This document shows positions 24,289 through 33,679 of a DNA stretch of 42,063 nucleotides, in pieces (positions within the stretch are counted from its first letter, which is position 1; every line of letters starts with the position of its first letter). Made by a program: the position numbers and the translations under genes. Location of the stretch: NCBI GenBank assembly GCA_905233415.1, contig CAJOEX010000010.1, forward strand, positions 1 through 42,063, given 5' to 3'. The notes under the pieces are model-generated. The model worked only from the letters and a program-made list of their open reading frames with translations. It had not been told where the DNA came from and did no database searches. The DNA comes from Paludibacteraceae bacterium. Lineage in GTDB: Bacteria; Bacteroidota; Bacteroidia; Bacteroidales; Paludibacteraceae.

Positions 24289-24969
24289 ATGACTGTACTG
24301 TACGAAGATAACCATATAATTGCTGTCAACAAGACTTGTAACGAGATTGTTCAAGGCGACAAGACCGGCGACACACCGCTTAGCGAGACCGTCAAGGCGT
24401 ACATCAAAACCAAGTACAACAAGCCGGGTGACGTCTTTCTCGGTGTGACACACAGACTGGACAGACCGACAAGCGGGGTCGTGCTCTTTGCGCGCACATC
24501 CAAGGCACTTGCGCGGTTGAATGCGATGTTCCAATCGCATGAGCAGATACATAAAACCTATTGGGCAATCGTGCAAGGGTGTCCGAAACAAGCGGAAGGA
24601 CGATTGGAGAACTGGCTTGTACGTAACGAGAAACAGAACAAGTCTTATGTCCAGAGTGCCCGGAACAAGGATGCAAAGTGGGCGGCCTTGACATACAAGA
24701 CACTGGGCAAAGGAGAACATTATAGTTTGCTGGAAATCAATCTGGAAACAGGACGGCATCATCAGATTCGTTGTCAGTTGGCGGCTATAGGCTGTCCCGT
24801 CAAAGGCGACCTGAAATATGGTGCAAAGCGCAGCAATCCTGATGGCGGCATTTGCCTGCACGCCCGCAAAATTGAGTTTGAGCACCCTGTTTCTCACGAA
24901 CAAATAAGTATTACTGCCCCTGTACCGGAAAACGCTATATGGGAGACGCTCAATCACGGTAATGTTTGA
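24289..24969 (+). CDS. RluA family pseudouridine synthase
   Basis: A 226-residue pseudouridine synthase. The catalytic motif HRLDRPTSGVVLF near 54-66 contains the essential Asp, and GRHHQIRCQLAAIGCPVKGD near 156-175 is the second family block. It has no N-terminal S4 domain, so it is a short RluA/RluC-type catalytic unit that modifies rRNA or tRNA uridines; the target site cannot be assigned. The ATG at 24289 is chosen because the ED-N-HIIAVNK start of the catalytic domain follows at once and the previous gene's stop lies 16 bases upstream. Confidence 0.92.
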   Translation: MTVLYEDNHIIAVNKTCNEIVQGDKTGDTPLSETVKAYIKTKYNKPGDVFLGVTHRLDRPTSGVVLFARTSKALARLNAMFQSHEQIHKTYWAIVQGCPKQAEGRLENWLVRNEKQNKSYVQSARNKDAKWAALTYKTLGKGEHYSLLEINLETGRHHQIRCQLAAIGCPVKGDLKYGAKRSNPDGGICLHARKIEFEHPVSHEQISITAPVPENAIWETLNHGNV

Positions 24970-24984
24970 CATAATTGTGCAATA

Positions 24985-27900
24985 GTGCAAGAAAATATAA
25001 CAAATTCAGATAGAAAATTAACGGTTTGCCGTGCTTCTGCCGGAACGGGCAAAACCTATACGCTTGCTGCAAACTATGTGGCATTGCTTTTAAGCGGGCA
25101 AAGCTACCGTTCCATTCTTGCTGTTACGTTCACCAATAAAGCGACGCAGGAGATGAAAGACCGTATTCTGCTCTTTTTAGACAATATAGCAGACAATACA
25201 GGTTCCGAAGCGGATGCCGCTTTGCAGGCTGTCCGCAACCGCATGATTGCAAACCGACAGGCTTCTGACGAGGCGCTTCGTCAACGGGCTCGCGACTGCT
25301 ATAATTGCATGTTGGAAGACTATGATAATATCCATATTTCCACAATTGACACCTTCCTTATGCAATTACTTAATGGCTTGGGACAAATGCTTGACGATGC
25401 ATCTGCGGGTGCCGCGGTGGAATTGGATTTGGAACACCTGATTACCACGGCAGTGGACAATCTTCTCACGTGTCCTTCGGACTTACAAACGGCATCCTTG
25501 ACCAAACGTTTGGCAAACTATGTGAGCGACCGTTTGGAAGCGGGCAAAGATTGGGATATCCGTTCGTCGCTGATTGATATCGCAAAACGTTTATATACCG
25601 AATCTGTTCAGCAAATGGAAGTGGAGGGATTGATAGATTTTGATGCCGATGTCATATTCAAATACAAGGCCAATGCGGATTGGCGGCAAGCTGCTTGTGT
25701 GAAGGATTTGACGGATTTATATGTCTCATGGCGCAATTGGACGACCGTTGCAGACGGTATTCCCGGCGAGAGTGCCACAGACAAGTTTATTCAGGAAATT
25801 GATACTTATTTGAAAGGCACATGTGACGAAAAAAACATGTTTCGAGGCTTCACGGACGGCTTGCGAAAGAAGTATGTGACGGAAAAAGGTGCCAAACTTC
25901 ACGAAAAATACAAAACAAATACAGCTCGGGCAGAGGAAGTAATCGGTGTTCTTGTCCGTCTGGATGAACTGTGCCATCAATGCCAGCGTGCGTACTATAC
26001 CTATAAATACTCTGTCGCTTTGCTGAATGATATGGCGCTTATGACTGCCTTGCGGGGCGAAATACAGGCGCTTCTGGTTGAGCAGAACACTGTTCTCTTG
26101 GCGCAAACGGCGGACAAACTACATCAGGCAATGGCTGTCGGAGATGCGGATTTCATTCTTGAAAAAGCAGGTATTCGCTACCGGCATATCATGTTGGACG
26201 AGTTTCAGGACACCTCTGTCCTGCAATGGGAGAACTTCAAACCGCTTGTTGAAGAGATTCTTTCCAATGGCGGCACCGTTTTTATTGTTGGTGACATTAA
26301 ACAGAGTATATACCGTTGGCGTAATGGCAACTGGGAGATAATGGCAAGCCTGAACAGCGAGACTCCGAATATAGGAGCCTATTACCGGGATTTGCCGTTG
26401 CGTCGGAACTTCCGCTCATCGCGTGAAGTAGTGCAATTTAACCTTGAACTTTTCCAAAAACTCACTTCACAAGGCTTTGGCAACGAGTTTGCGGAGGCTT
26501 TGTATGATGAGGAATACGGGCAGCACAATGTAACTGATTATTATAAATCTGGTCATGAAAACGGTTTTGTTCAATTGTCCCTTTATCCTTATGGTAAAAA
26601 CAGGGCTGAACTGCGCGACAGAAATTCCGCCCGTGAACAAATCCTGACGGATATGTTCGGTGAGATAGAAGCCCGTCTGCGGCAAGGAGAATCCGCCTCG
26701 GACATGCTTATTCTTGTGCGCGGGCACGATGAGGCGGAAGCTGTTGTTTCGCATTACCGTAGTCTTGCCTCTTTGTCTCCGGTCTTGGCACAGACGCAGA
26801 TTGTATCCTGTGACAGTTTCCATTTGGACGCTTCGCTTTCGGTACAGTTCCTAATCCAAACATTGCGTTGGATAGTGCTGAAAGATGCGGTTGCCAAGTG
26901 GTATATATCGTTGGTTTTTCCTACCGCTGACCTGCTTGCGATTGAACAATTAAATCCGTCTGTTCCGATATGCGAATTATTTGAGGAAATACTAAAAATA
27001 CTACCTTCGCAACAAAAAACAGACTTGGCATATATAAATGCGCTTTTGGACGGGGTACATGATTATGCGGCAAAATACGGCTCTGATGCGGTTGCTTTCC
27101 TGCAATATTGGGACGATATAATGCATGAGCAGTCCATTGCGGCTCCCGCTTCGGAGGCTGTCAAGATAATGACAATTCACTCCGCCAAAGGTTTAGAGGC
27201 GAGAAATGTCTTTATTCCTTTCTGTTCGTGGGAAATGGAAAAAGACAGGCAAAGCGATGTGCTTTGGTGTGAAGCGAAAGCCTTGCTAAAGGCACCTGTT
27301 CGCAAACTCAAGCGTATTCCTGTGCGGATGTCCTCGGCTCTTGCCAATTCTGAGTACGAGCAAGAATATATGGCCGAACATATACAGCAGCGGCTTGACA
27401 ATCTCAATCTGCTTTATGTCGCATTAACCCGTGCACGTGACAATTTATTTGTCTATGGTGATATTTATGACACGCAAATAGACACAAACAATACGGCGGC
27501 TTCTTTGTTGTACAATGCCTATAGGGATGATTGGGAAGAGTTGGAAAATACCGTGACATTGCGGTTTGGGGAACCTGTCCATGAGCAAAAAAAGGTATAT
27601 TCCTCTTCCGGCAAGATGGTGGACCGCTTTACCTTTGACAATGCCCGAACCGAGGCGGCGGAATTACATGTCGGCGAGCGCCCCGTCTCTTTCCAAATGA
27701 GTCGTGAGTCTCTGGACAGCCTGCATTTTACGGCAGAAGACGAAAATCGTACTGCACGTATTGATTTGGGAAATGTCTGCCACGCGATAATGGAAAGGAT
27801 GGAAACCAGAAGCGACAAGGACGCCGCTGTTAACGATGCTAAAATGCGGGGTTTGATTGCGGATGAAAAAATGGAGGCTGAAGTAATCCGTCTTGTTGAT

Positions 27901-28188
27901 GCCGCGTGGTCGAATCTTCAGATGCTGGACTGGTTCTCAGGGAAATGGGAACTGTTACGCGAAGCGACGTTTCTCACTGCCAACGCTGAACTGCGTCCGG
28001 ACCGTGTCATGATAGACCGTGAAACAAGTACAGCTATCGTATTGGATTACAAATTCGGACAACGCGAAGCCCGATATGCACGACAAGTCCGTGATTATAT
28101 GCGTATTATGGCAGAATTGAATTTCCGCCATGTCGAAGGATATTTGTGGTATGCGCAGGAAGCACTTTTACAACCGGTAACACTATGA
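24985..28188 (+). CDS. AddA-like UvrD helicase-nuclease
   Basis: A 1067-residue superfamily 1A helicase with a C-terminal RecB-type nuclease. It starts with GTG. Walker A is ASAGTGKTYTLA near 17-28, then TFTNKAT near 49-55, LDEFQDTSVLQWENF near 407-421 (Walker B), VGDIKQSIYRWRNG near 433-446, MTIHSAKGLEARNVF near 729-743 and ALTRARDNLF near 813-822. The nuclease motif is RPDRVMID followed by VLDYKFG and QVRDYM near 1003-1038. The gene after it encodes an AddB-like partner and overlaps it by 4 bases. Together they would process double-strand breaks for RecA loading, as AddAB does. Confidence 0.92.
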   Translation: MQENITNSDRKLTVCRASAGTGKTYTLAANYVALLLSGQSYRSILAVTFTNKATQEMKDRILLFLDNIADNTGSEADAALQAVRNRMIANRQASDEALRQRARDCYNCMLEDYDNIHISTIDTFLMQLLNGLGQMLDDASAGAAVELDLEHLITTAVDNLLTCPSDLQTASLTKRLANYVSDRLEAGKDWDIRSSLIDIAKRLYTESVQQMEVEGLIDFDADVIFKYKANADWRQAACVKDLTDLYVSWRNWTTVADGIPGESATDKFIQEIDTYLKGTCDEKNMFRGFTDGLRKKYVTEKGAKLHEKYKTNTARAEEVIGVLVRLDELCHQCQRAYYTYKYSVALLNDMALMTALRGEIQALLVEQNTVLLAQTADKLHQAMAVGDADFILEKAGIRYRHIMLDEFQDTSVLQWENFKPLVEEILSNGGTVFIVGDIKQSIYRWRNGNWEIMASLNSETPNIGAYYRDLPLRRNFRSSREVVQFNLELFQKLTSQGFGNEFAEALYDEEYGQHNVTDYYKSGHENGFVQLSLYPYGKNRAELRDRNSAREQILTDMFGEIEARLRQGESASDMLILVRGHDEAEAVVSHYRSLASLSPVLAQTQIVSCDSFHLDASLSVQFLIQTLRWIVLKDAVAKWYISLVFPTADLLAIEQLNPSVPICELFEEILKILPSQQKTDLAYINALLDGVHDYAAKYGSDAVAFLQYWDDIMHEQSIAAPASEAVKIMTIHSAKGLEARNVFIPFCSWEMEKDRQSDVLWCEAKALLKAPVRKLKRIPVRMSSALANSEYEQEYMAEHIQQRLDNLNLLYVALTRARDNLFVYGDIYDTQIDTNNTAASLLYNAYRDDWEELENTVTLRFGEPVHEQKKVYSSSGKMVDRFTFDNARTEAAELHVGERPVSFQMSRESLDSLHFTAEDENRTARIDLGNVCHAIMERMETRSDKDAAVNDAKMRGLIADEKMEAEVIRLVDAAWSNLQMLDWFSGKWELLREATFLTANAELRPDRVMIDRETSTAIVLDYKFGQREARYARQVRDYMRIMAELNFRHVEGYLWYAQEALLQPVTL

Positions 28189-30737
28189 ACGCCTTTTTAT
28201 CAGAAGTAACGCAACACCTTATTGAAACACGCGGTCTCAATAACTTGTCTTTCACAACCATCGTTGTTCCGACTCGTCGTGCCGTGTTATTTGTCAAAGA
28301 GTGCTTTCGGAATTACATGCGCTCAAACGGTCTGCAGGGACCTGTGCAGTTGCCTCAACTGACCACATTGCCGCAACTTTTTGACGACCTAAGCCCGCGT
28401 TACAAGGCAGATGAGATACAGTTGGTATGTATGCTTTACCGTGTTTATTGTGAGGTGTTGCGCGAGGCTACTCATCGTGAAACGGATTTGCCGTTGGATG
28501 TATTTTACGGCTGGGGCAGACAATTGGTTCAGGATTTTTCGAATATTGATAAGGCTTATCCGTTGGTTACGCCGCAGGATTTCCTGAAAAATACCGCATC
28601 AGCGCGCAAACTTGAGCATCTGCAAATTGATGACGATGTACGGGAACGCCTTTTGGCACTTGTCTCTACGCGCGAAAACAGTGCCGTTATCGCCAATTCC
28701 AAACGTCGTGAGTTTGAAGTCATTTGGGAGAATCTGCCGCAAATATACGACCGCTACCAAACTGCTCTCGGGCTTTATGGCTATGAGGGAGCCCGTATGC
28801 GGTCGGTCCTTGAGCATTGGGCGGATGATGCTATACAGCGTCGCATTGCGAATCGCCGGTTTGTCTTTGCGGGATTTAATTACCTCGTGCCTGCCGAAAA
28901 ACGGCTTATGCATCTCTTACAGGATGCCGGACAGGCAGAATTTTATTGGGATTATCCGCTCGGTTTTACTGCCAATAGAAAAGCCTTCCGATGGATTACA
29001 GCCAATGCACAGGAGTTCACGAATGCCCTGCCTGTCCGGACATGGCAGCCTAAAGAGGTAGAAGTTATCTGTGCCGCTTCTGCACATGCACAGGCCCAGT
29101 ATGCTTTTCAATGGCTCAAACAAACGCACCGGCGGGGAGAACGTTCTGCAGTCGTTATTTGTGATGAATCTGCTTTGGAGCAGGTCGTTTATGCCTTGCC
29201 TGCCGATGCGCCGGACGACCCGCAACCCCGGTTCAAGCATATCAATATAACAAAGGGATTCCCGATGCGTCAGACGGATGTGTTTGCGCAAGTGATGAAG
29301 CAACTGACAGAAACGCAGAATATGGAAATCGATGCGTTGATGCCGGAAATCAAACCGTTTTCCACGTCTTGTGATGGGGATGAAAAAGAAGAAACACAAC
29401 TGACTTGGCACGAGATGTTGGATTACGAATCCCGTTTTCAGATGCGTGCTGCTTTGACGCGTTTCAAGAAAATGATGACGGATGGTTTGATTCCGCCCGT
29501 TTCCAACCAGCGGACCTTGCGGCTTTTGCTGCGTCGTTATCTTGAAGCTATTTCTTTTCCGTTTCATGGTGAACCGTTGGCGGATGTGCAGGTGACCGGT
29601 GTGCTTGAAACACGCGCAATGGATTTTGACAATGTGCTGCTGCTCAATGTCGAAGAAGGTATTGTACCGAATATTTCGGCCGACCTTTCCTACCTGCCAT
29701 ACTATCTGCGCAAAGCATATGGCTTGCAGACACATGAGGAGTCAACCGATGTGTATGCATATAATTTCTTCCGTTTGACGTATCGTGCCAAGAATGTTAC
29801 AATGCTCTTTACCGGCAGCGAATCAAGAAACTCCAAGAAATCGATGTCCCGTTTCTTGCGGCAAATGATGGCGTCATCAGATTTCCGCATTACCAGGAAA
29901 ATCCTGACCGAGTCCAACACGTTGAGCGACCCCGTTCTTCCTGTTGCCAACTACGTAAATAAAGAAATCCTGACACATCCGACGTCTTTTTCGCCTTCCG
30001 CCCTCAATACGTTCCGTTCGTGTCCGTTGCAGTTTTACTTCCATTATGTCATGGGTATCAAAGAGCCTGAACAGACTTCTCTTTTGCTGCAGCGGAACGA
30101 GATTGGTACGTTTGTTCACGATGCGATGCAGGAGCTTTACACCAAATATCCTTCGCCGGCAGATGTGCCTGAACCGATTCCTTTTGATGATTTGAAAACG
30201 CTTCAAATCGGAGGTAATCATCCCTTGGAGTTGTCGGCGATTAGGACATTTATTACACGTATAGTTCAAACAGACAAGACCCTGGCAAAGACACATAATC
30301 TCCGTATTTTGGAGATGGAAGCAAATGCATACCTCTCTGTAAATGTCGATGGAGTAGGGAATATTCGCGTGGGTGGCCGTATTGACCGTGTGGATTCCTT
30401 GGATGATGTAATCCGTATAATTGACTACAAGACCGGTTCCTACAAGGAAGATTACGATTGGCAAACACGTATTTATCGTGCTGCATATATGGCTACGAAT
30501 AAATTGGATGATGTCCGGGCAGTATTGTATCTGTGCAAGACCTCCGCAGAGGAGCAGATATCCAAAGCCGTTCCCGATGACCCGGATTTCATGACAGCGC
30601 TCACAGAACTGTTGCGGGATGTCTGTGATTTCGCGTCTCGGACAACTCCTTATACATCGGATGTGGCAGAAAAATTACCGGCAGCATCGTCTGATACTTG
30701 CCGGTATTGCGCGTATAAATTGTTATGCAGCAGGTGA
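28185..30737 (+). CDS. AddB-like PD-(D/E)XK nuclease subunit with Fe-S cysteines
   Basis: An 850-residue partner of the AddA-like protein. The N-terminal region (VVPTRRAVLFVKECF near 26-40) is a degenerate helicase-like part without a Walker A motif. The C-terminal nuclease has VGGRIDRVD near 728-736 and IIDYKTGSYKED near 744-755. Four cysteines, one in RSCPLQFYF near 612 and three in CRYCAYKLLC near the end, match the iron-sulfur staple of AddB nucleases. The start at ATG 28185 overlaps the upstream stop (ATGA); an earlier in-frame GTG would extend far into that gene. The stop abuts the stop of the convergent AraC gene with no gap. Confidence 0.9.
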   Translation: MNAFLSEVTQHLIETRGLNNLSFTTIVVPTRRAVLFVKECFRNYMRSNGLQGPVQLPQLTTLPQLFDDLSPRYKADEIQLVCMLYRVYCEVLREATHRETDLPLDVFYGWGRQLVQDFSNIDKAYPLVTPQDFLKNTASARKLEHLQIDDDVRERLLALVSTRENSAVIANSKRREFEVIWENLPQIYDRYQTALGLYGYEGARMRSVLEHWADDAIQRRIANRRFVFAGFNYLVPAEKRLMHLLQDAGQAEFYWDYPLGFTANRKAFRWITANAQEFTNALPVRTWQPKEVEVICAASAHAQAQYAFQWLKQTHRRGERSAVVICDESALEQVVYALPADAPDDPQPRFKHINITKGFPMRQTDVFAQVMKQLTETQNMEIDALMPEIKPFSTSCDGDEKEETQLTWHEMLDYESRFQMRAALTRFKKMMTDGLIPPVSNQRTLRLLLRRYLEAISFPFHGEPLADVQVTGVLETRAMDFDNVLLLNVEEGIVPNISADLSYLPYYLRKAYGLQTHEESTDVYAYNFFRLTYRAKNVTMLFTGSESRNSKKSMSRFLRQMMASSDFRITRKILTESNTLSDPVLPVANYVNKEILTHPTSFSPSALNTFRSCPLQFYFHYVMGIKEPEQTSLLLQRNEIGTFVHDAMQELYTKYPSPADVPEPIPFDDLKTLQIGGNHPLELSAIRTFITRIVQTDKTLAKTHNLRILEMEANAYLSVNVDGVGNIRVGGRIDRVDSLDDVIRIIDYKTGSYKEDYDWQTRIYRAAYMATNKLDDVRAVLYLCKTSAEEQISKAVPDDPDFMTALTELLRDVCDFASRTTPYTSDVAEKLPAASSDTCRYCAYKLLCSR

Positions 30738-31613
30738 TTATTTCTTTGCATGATTGCCGTCCCTGAATGCACGGGGCGACATACCTGTCTGTTTGTGGAA
30801 GAAACGCGTGAATGAAGCCTGTTCCGGGTAGCCGAGCGTTAAACCGATTCGTTGTAGTGACATATCCGGACGGGTTTGCAGCATATTTTTCGCCTTGTTG
30901 ATAACATACTCGTTTATCCAGGCATTGGCTCCTCTTCCTGTCACAGTACTTACAATCTTTGAGAAGTATTTTGGGGTCAGATTCAGTTCTTGGGCATAGT
31001 ATTGCACCTCATGTTCCGTCGTGTAATGTTTGGCAAGTGAATCCATGAACTTGTTGAATACAAGCATCTCGCGAGACAGGTTTTTGGTTTCTTCTGGGTC
31101 TTTTCTAAACGAATTCAGCACCTCAATAAATATTTGAATCATTCGAACCAGCACTTCACGGCGGTGTGCCAAATGCATATCCGGTGATGCAACCATTTCC
31201 AGTACTTGTGTAATATCCTGCAATTTTTGTATCTCTTGCGGCGTTAATACAAGCGACGGGCGGATATGGAATTTCTGGTAAGCATGGTCGAAAGATGTGG
31301 TACGGACTTCTTGCGCCAATTCTTTGGAAATGTAGATGATTGTTGCCGTATAATCCTCATTGTTATCCAAAGCGTGAACGACATGGTTACTGGGGATAAC
31401 AGCAACTTCGTTCGTATGGAACGTTGTCTCGTGCTGGTCAAAACGAAGATGGGCAACCCCGCGCAAATTCAGGCATATGCTTATGCATGGAAGAATAAAA
31501 TCATCGCCATAGACATGGAAACCATGTACGTCGTGAAGCACCACAACATCTCGCTCTTCAACAGTTTGGAAGGCTTGCTCTAATCTTTGGTCGTAGGGGG
31601 TTTGCGCGGTCAT
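30738..31613 (-). CDS. AraC family transcriptional regulator
   Basis: A 291-residue regulator. Residues 1-180 are a cupin-like sensing domain (FILPCISICLNLRGVAHLRFD near 39-59). The C-terminal 100 residues hold two helix-turn-helix motifs, AQELNLTPKYFSKIVSTVTG near 207-226 and IGLTLGYPEQASFTRFFHKQ near 255-274, the second with the classic AraC GYPEQASFTRFFKKxxGMSPxxFR block. The start at MTAQTP is chosen because the promoter's -7 box lies just upstream and a longer form would begin before it. Targets are unknown; neighbours on either side are not obviously linked to it. Confidence 0.92.
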   Translation of the reverse strand: MTAQTPYDQRLEQAFQTVEERDVVVLHDVHGFHVYGDDFILPCISICLNLRGVAHLRFDQHETTFHTNEVAVIPSNHVVHALDNNEDYTATIIYISKELAQEVRTTSFDHAYQKFHIRPSLVLTPQEIQKLQDITQVLEMVASPDMHLAHRREVLVRMIQIFIEVLNSFRKDPEETKNLSREMLVFNKFMDSLAKHYTTEHEVQYYAQELNLTPKYFSKIVSTVTGRGANAWINEYVINKAKNMLQTRPDMSLQRIGLTLGYPEQASFTRFFHKQTGMSPRAFRDGNHAKK

Positions 31614-31630
31614 AACTTTAAATTTGACCG

Positions 31631-31662
31631 CAAAGATACTTCTTTTTGATATTTTACGCAAA
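31631..31662 (-). promoter_or_regulatory. Bacteroidota-type promoter for the AraC regulator
   Basis: On the minus strand TTTG (31662-31659) and TATCTTTG (31638-31631), 20 bases apart. It lies between the flavoprotein gene and the regulator, so the regulator has its own transcript even though both genes run the same way. Confidence 0.8.
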
Positions 31663-31759
31663 TTTTTTTATTAATTTTATTTTAAAAACAAAAAAAATGC
31701 GTATAAATGCGACATTATGTTAAAAAAATATGGTGTTTTGTAACCAAATTGTCAAATTT

Positions 31760-32908
31760 TCATGTCGTAAGGGCATCGGCTAATTTTTCTAAATTTTGTC
31801 TGGATTCCTCGTTCAGCGAACTGCGGATTGTTACTGTCGGCTCTAAAATCCGCACATCTTTCATCGTTTCAAGCAAAGCTTTCATTTCGCGTCCGGCTGA
31901 AGGAGCCCAACTGCCGTTTTCAACAATCCCGACGGTGCGATTCTGATATGCTTTCTGCTGCAGTTTCCACAGGAACAGATGCATCGGCGGGAATACATTA
32001 TTATCATAGGACGAAGCGCATACAACCATTTTGTCCATTCGGAAAGCATCTTCGATTGCTTCCGCCATGTCGTCTCGGCAAAGGTCTGTTACTGCCACTT
32101 TCCCGACGCCGCGCTGACGAAGCATTTCCGCCAGTTCTTCTGCTGCTTTGGCGGTATTCCCGTGTATGGATGCATGGGCGACAAGAACGCCTTTGGTTTC
32201 AACTTCGTATTTTGACCATATGTTATATAGCCGAACTGCCTCTTCCAGTTTTTCGTTTTCCAAAACCGGACCGTGAAGCGGGCAAATCGCTTTGATACTC
32301 AGCGCAGACAGTTTTTTCAGCACAAGGCTGACCGGAGTGCCGTATTTGCCCACGATGTTGAAGTAATAGCGCCTTGCTTCGCAAGCCCAATCGTCCTCAT
32401 CGGCATGATATACGCCGAATTTGCCGAATGCGTCTGCTGAAAACAGTATTTCCGCTTCGGGGCAGTACGTCATCATCACTTCCGGCCAGTGAACCATCGG
32501 AGCCATGGTAAACCGCAATGTTACGTCTCCAAGATTCAGTACATCGTTTTCTTTTACTGTTTGCACATGATTTGGTCTAATCCCGAATTGGGACAGCATG
32601 GTTTCTGCTTTTGCGGTACAAACAATAATGGTATCCGGATAGGTGGCAAGAAACGCGTTTACGGAACCGCTGTGATCGGGTTCCACATGTTGCAGCACTA
32701 AATAATCCGGCTTGTGACCGTAGAGGGAATTGCGGACATTGAGCAGCCATTCAGCCGATTTACGGGCATCCACGCTGTCAATAATGGCAATCTTTTGGCT
32801 TTCTACCAGATAGCTGTTATAGCACATTCCTTCCGGCAGGGCATATTGGCTTTCGAACAAATCTAATGTCTCGTCATCGCAACCGATGTAGTGAATATAT
32901 TCTTTCAT
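31760..32908 (-). CDS. FprA-type A-class flavoprotein (flavodiiron protein)
   Basis: A 382-residue flavodiiron protein that reduces O2 to water or NO to N2O. The metallo-beta-lactamase-like domain (1-245) holds the di-iron ligands H74, E76, D78 and H79 in HVEPDHSG, then His in VHWPEVMM near 143, Asp in FSADAFG near 164 and His in PLHGPVL near 223. The flavodoxin domain (about 255-382) binds FMN through AHASIHGNTAKAA near 258-270 and SSYDNNVFPPM near 309-319. This enzyme is common in anaerobes as protection against oxygen. The start at 32908 is set by the promoter upstream. Confidence 0.95.
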   Translation of the reverse strand: MKEYIHYIGCDDETLDLFESQYALPEGMCYNSYLVESQKIAIIDSVDARKSAEWLLNVRNSLYGHKPDYLVLQHVEPDHSGSVNAFLATYPDTIIVCTAKAETMLSQFGIRPNHVQTVKENDVLNLGDVTLRFTMAPMVHWPEVMMTYCPEAEILFSADAFGKFGVYHADEDDWACEARRYYFNIVGKYGTPVSLVLKKLSALSIKAICPLHGPVLENEKLEEAVRLYNIWSKYEVETKGVLVAHASIHGNTAKAAEELAEMLRQRGVGKVAVTDLCRDDMAEAIEDAFRMDKMVVCASSYDNNVFPPMHLFLWKLQQKAYQNRTVGIVENGSWAPSAGREMKALLETMKDVRILEPTVTIRSSLNEESRQNLEKLADALTT

Positions 32909-32955
32909 AATTTCAAGTACTTTCCTATTATCAAGTTCAATTTCAAATTCCGCTG

Positions 32956-32987
32956 CAAAAGTACTACAAAAAATCGACATCTGCAAG
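32956..32987 (-). promoter_or_regulatory. Bacteroidota-type promoter for the flavodiiron gene
   Basis: On the minus strand CTTG (32987-32984) and TACTTTTG (32963-32956), 20 bases apart. Its -33 box falls inside the first 32-bp repeat unit. Confidence 0.75.
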
Positions 32988-33110
32988 CGCAGATGGAGAA
33001 ATTTTTCATTTTCTGTAAGTTCCGATGAAGAAAATTCTCATTTTCTGCAAGTTCTGATAAAGAAATTCTTCTTTTTCTTCAATTGCAAATGGAGAAATTT
33101 TTATCGAATA
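32983..33110. repeat. 32-bp degenerate tandem repeat, 4 units
   Basis: Units at 32983-33014, 33015-33046, 33047-33078 and 33079-33110. All four have the plan G/T-YAA-TT-...-GAT/AAT-RAAGAAA-...-TTTTCT, with units 1-3 ending in TTTTCT and unit 4 decayed at its end. The units are directly adjacent, with no spacers. Confidence 0.82.
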
Positions 33111-33128
33111 ACAATTTTTCCGCAATCT

Positions 33129-33171
33129 TTACCGAATGTTGACCGAATGATAACCGTATGTTAACCGAATG
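33129..33171. repeat. 11-bp degenerate tandem repeat, ACCGAATG core, 4 units
   Basis: TTACCGAATG, TTGACCGAATG, ATAACCGTATG, TTAACCGAATG. The last unit is identical to the perfect 11-mer at 12249-12281. It is 82 bases upstream of the promoter of the second pathway half. Confidence 0.85.
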
Positions 33172-33252
33172 TCACTGCCGTCAAAACAGGGAAGGTTGCA
33201 GGTTGGTTTTGTGACCCCAAAATATATAATGTGTGAGAAAAATGCACTTTTT

Positions 33253-33284
33253 TTTGTACAAGTGAAAACTTTTTTGTACCTTTG
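33253..33284 (+). promoter_or_regulatory. Strong Bacteroidota-type promoter of the second APE half
   Basis: TTTG at 33253-33256 and TACCTTTG at 33277-33284 with 20 bases between, a near-perfect match. The next eight genes all overlap or abut, so this promoter probably drives everything to the right edge. It gives a leader of about 38 bases. Confidence 0.88.
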
Positions 33285-33328
33285 CAGGCTAATTATGTGT
33301 AAACAGTTAATGTAAAGTGTAAAAATAC

Positions 33329-33679
33329 ATGAAGTTGTTTTTGTTGGCAATATGCCAAAGCCTTTTGCTTTGCGGCTCGCAGACCTTGCTTAAATTCGGA
33401 TTGATGCGCTTACAGGCGTTCAGTTGGACGTGGTATTTCTGGGGAAAACTATTCACAAACTGGTGGATGCTTGGTGCCGGTCTCGGCTTTGCGTGCTCTG
33501 GTGTGCTATGGATGTATATTCTGCGGCATTTCCCGTTCTCTCATGCTTATCCGTTAGTCAGCATGGCGTATGTTTTCGGCATGATTATAGCCATTTTCGT
33601 GTTCCATGAATCCGTTCATTGGAACCAGTGGGTTGGTGTGCTGCTTATTATGGGCGGATGTTTCATGATTGCGCAATGA
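33329..33679 (+). CDS. Small multidrug-resistance/EamA-like membrane protein (DMT superfamily)
   Basis: A 116-residue protein with four membrane segments (about 3-21, 42-62, 72-91 and 97-115), the EmrE-like layout of the drug/metabolite transporter superfamily. The GLGFACSGVLWMYILRHFPFSHAYPLVSMAYVFG region carries the family's Pro-Leu turn, here as SHAYPLVSM near 70-78. The charged Glu of EmrE's first helix is not present in helix 1. Proteins of this size in lipid A or lipid-carrier loci (ArnE/ArnF-like) flip lipid-linked sugars, and a flippase for a glycosylated or lipid-linked intermediate is a reasonable guess here. The start of the next gene overlaps its stop (ATGA). Confidence 0.78.
   Translation: MKLFLLAICQSLLLCGSQTLLKFGLMRLQAFSWTWYFWGKLFTNWWMLGAGLGFACSGVLWMYILRHFPFSHAYPLVSMAYVFGMIIAIFVFHESVHWNQWVGVLLIMGGCFMIAQ

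Larger units (their letters stand above)
32909..33328. other. Gene-free divergent region rich in tandem repeats
   Basis: This 420-base region between the flavoprotein start and the second pathway half holds no credible gene. It contains, in order, the flavoprotein promoter (minus), four 32-bp repeat units, four degenerate 11-bp units, and the pathway promoter (plus). The two promoters are about 265 bases apart. Confidence 0.85.

Noticed and set aside
30738..31613. AraC protein as the regulator of the polyene operons
   Set aside because: It is near the second half but separated by the flavodiiron gene and has its own promoter; nothing in the sequence ties it to the pathway promoters.
32983..33110. 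Possible CRISPR array (regular 32-bp units)
   Set aside because: The units follow each other directly without spacers, diverge from each other, and no cas gene is near.
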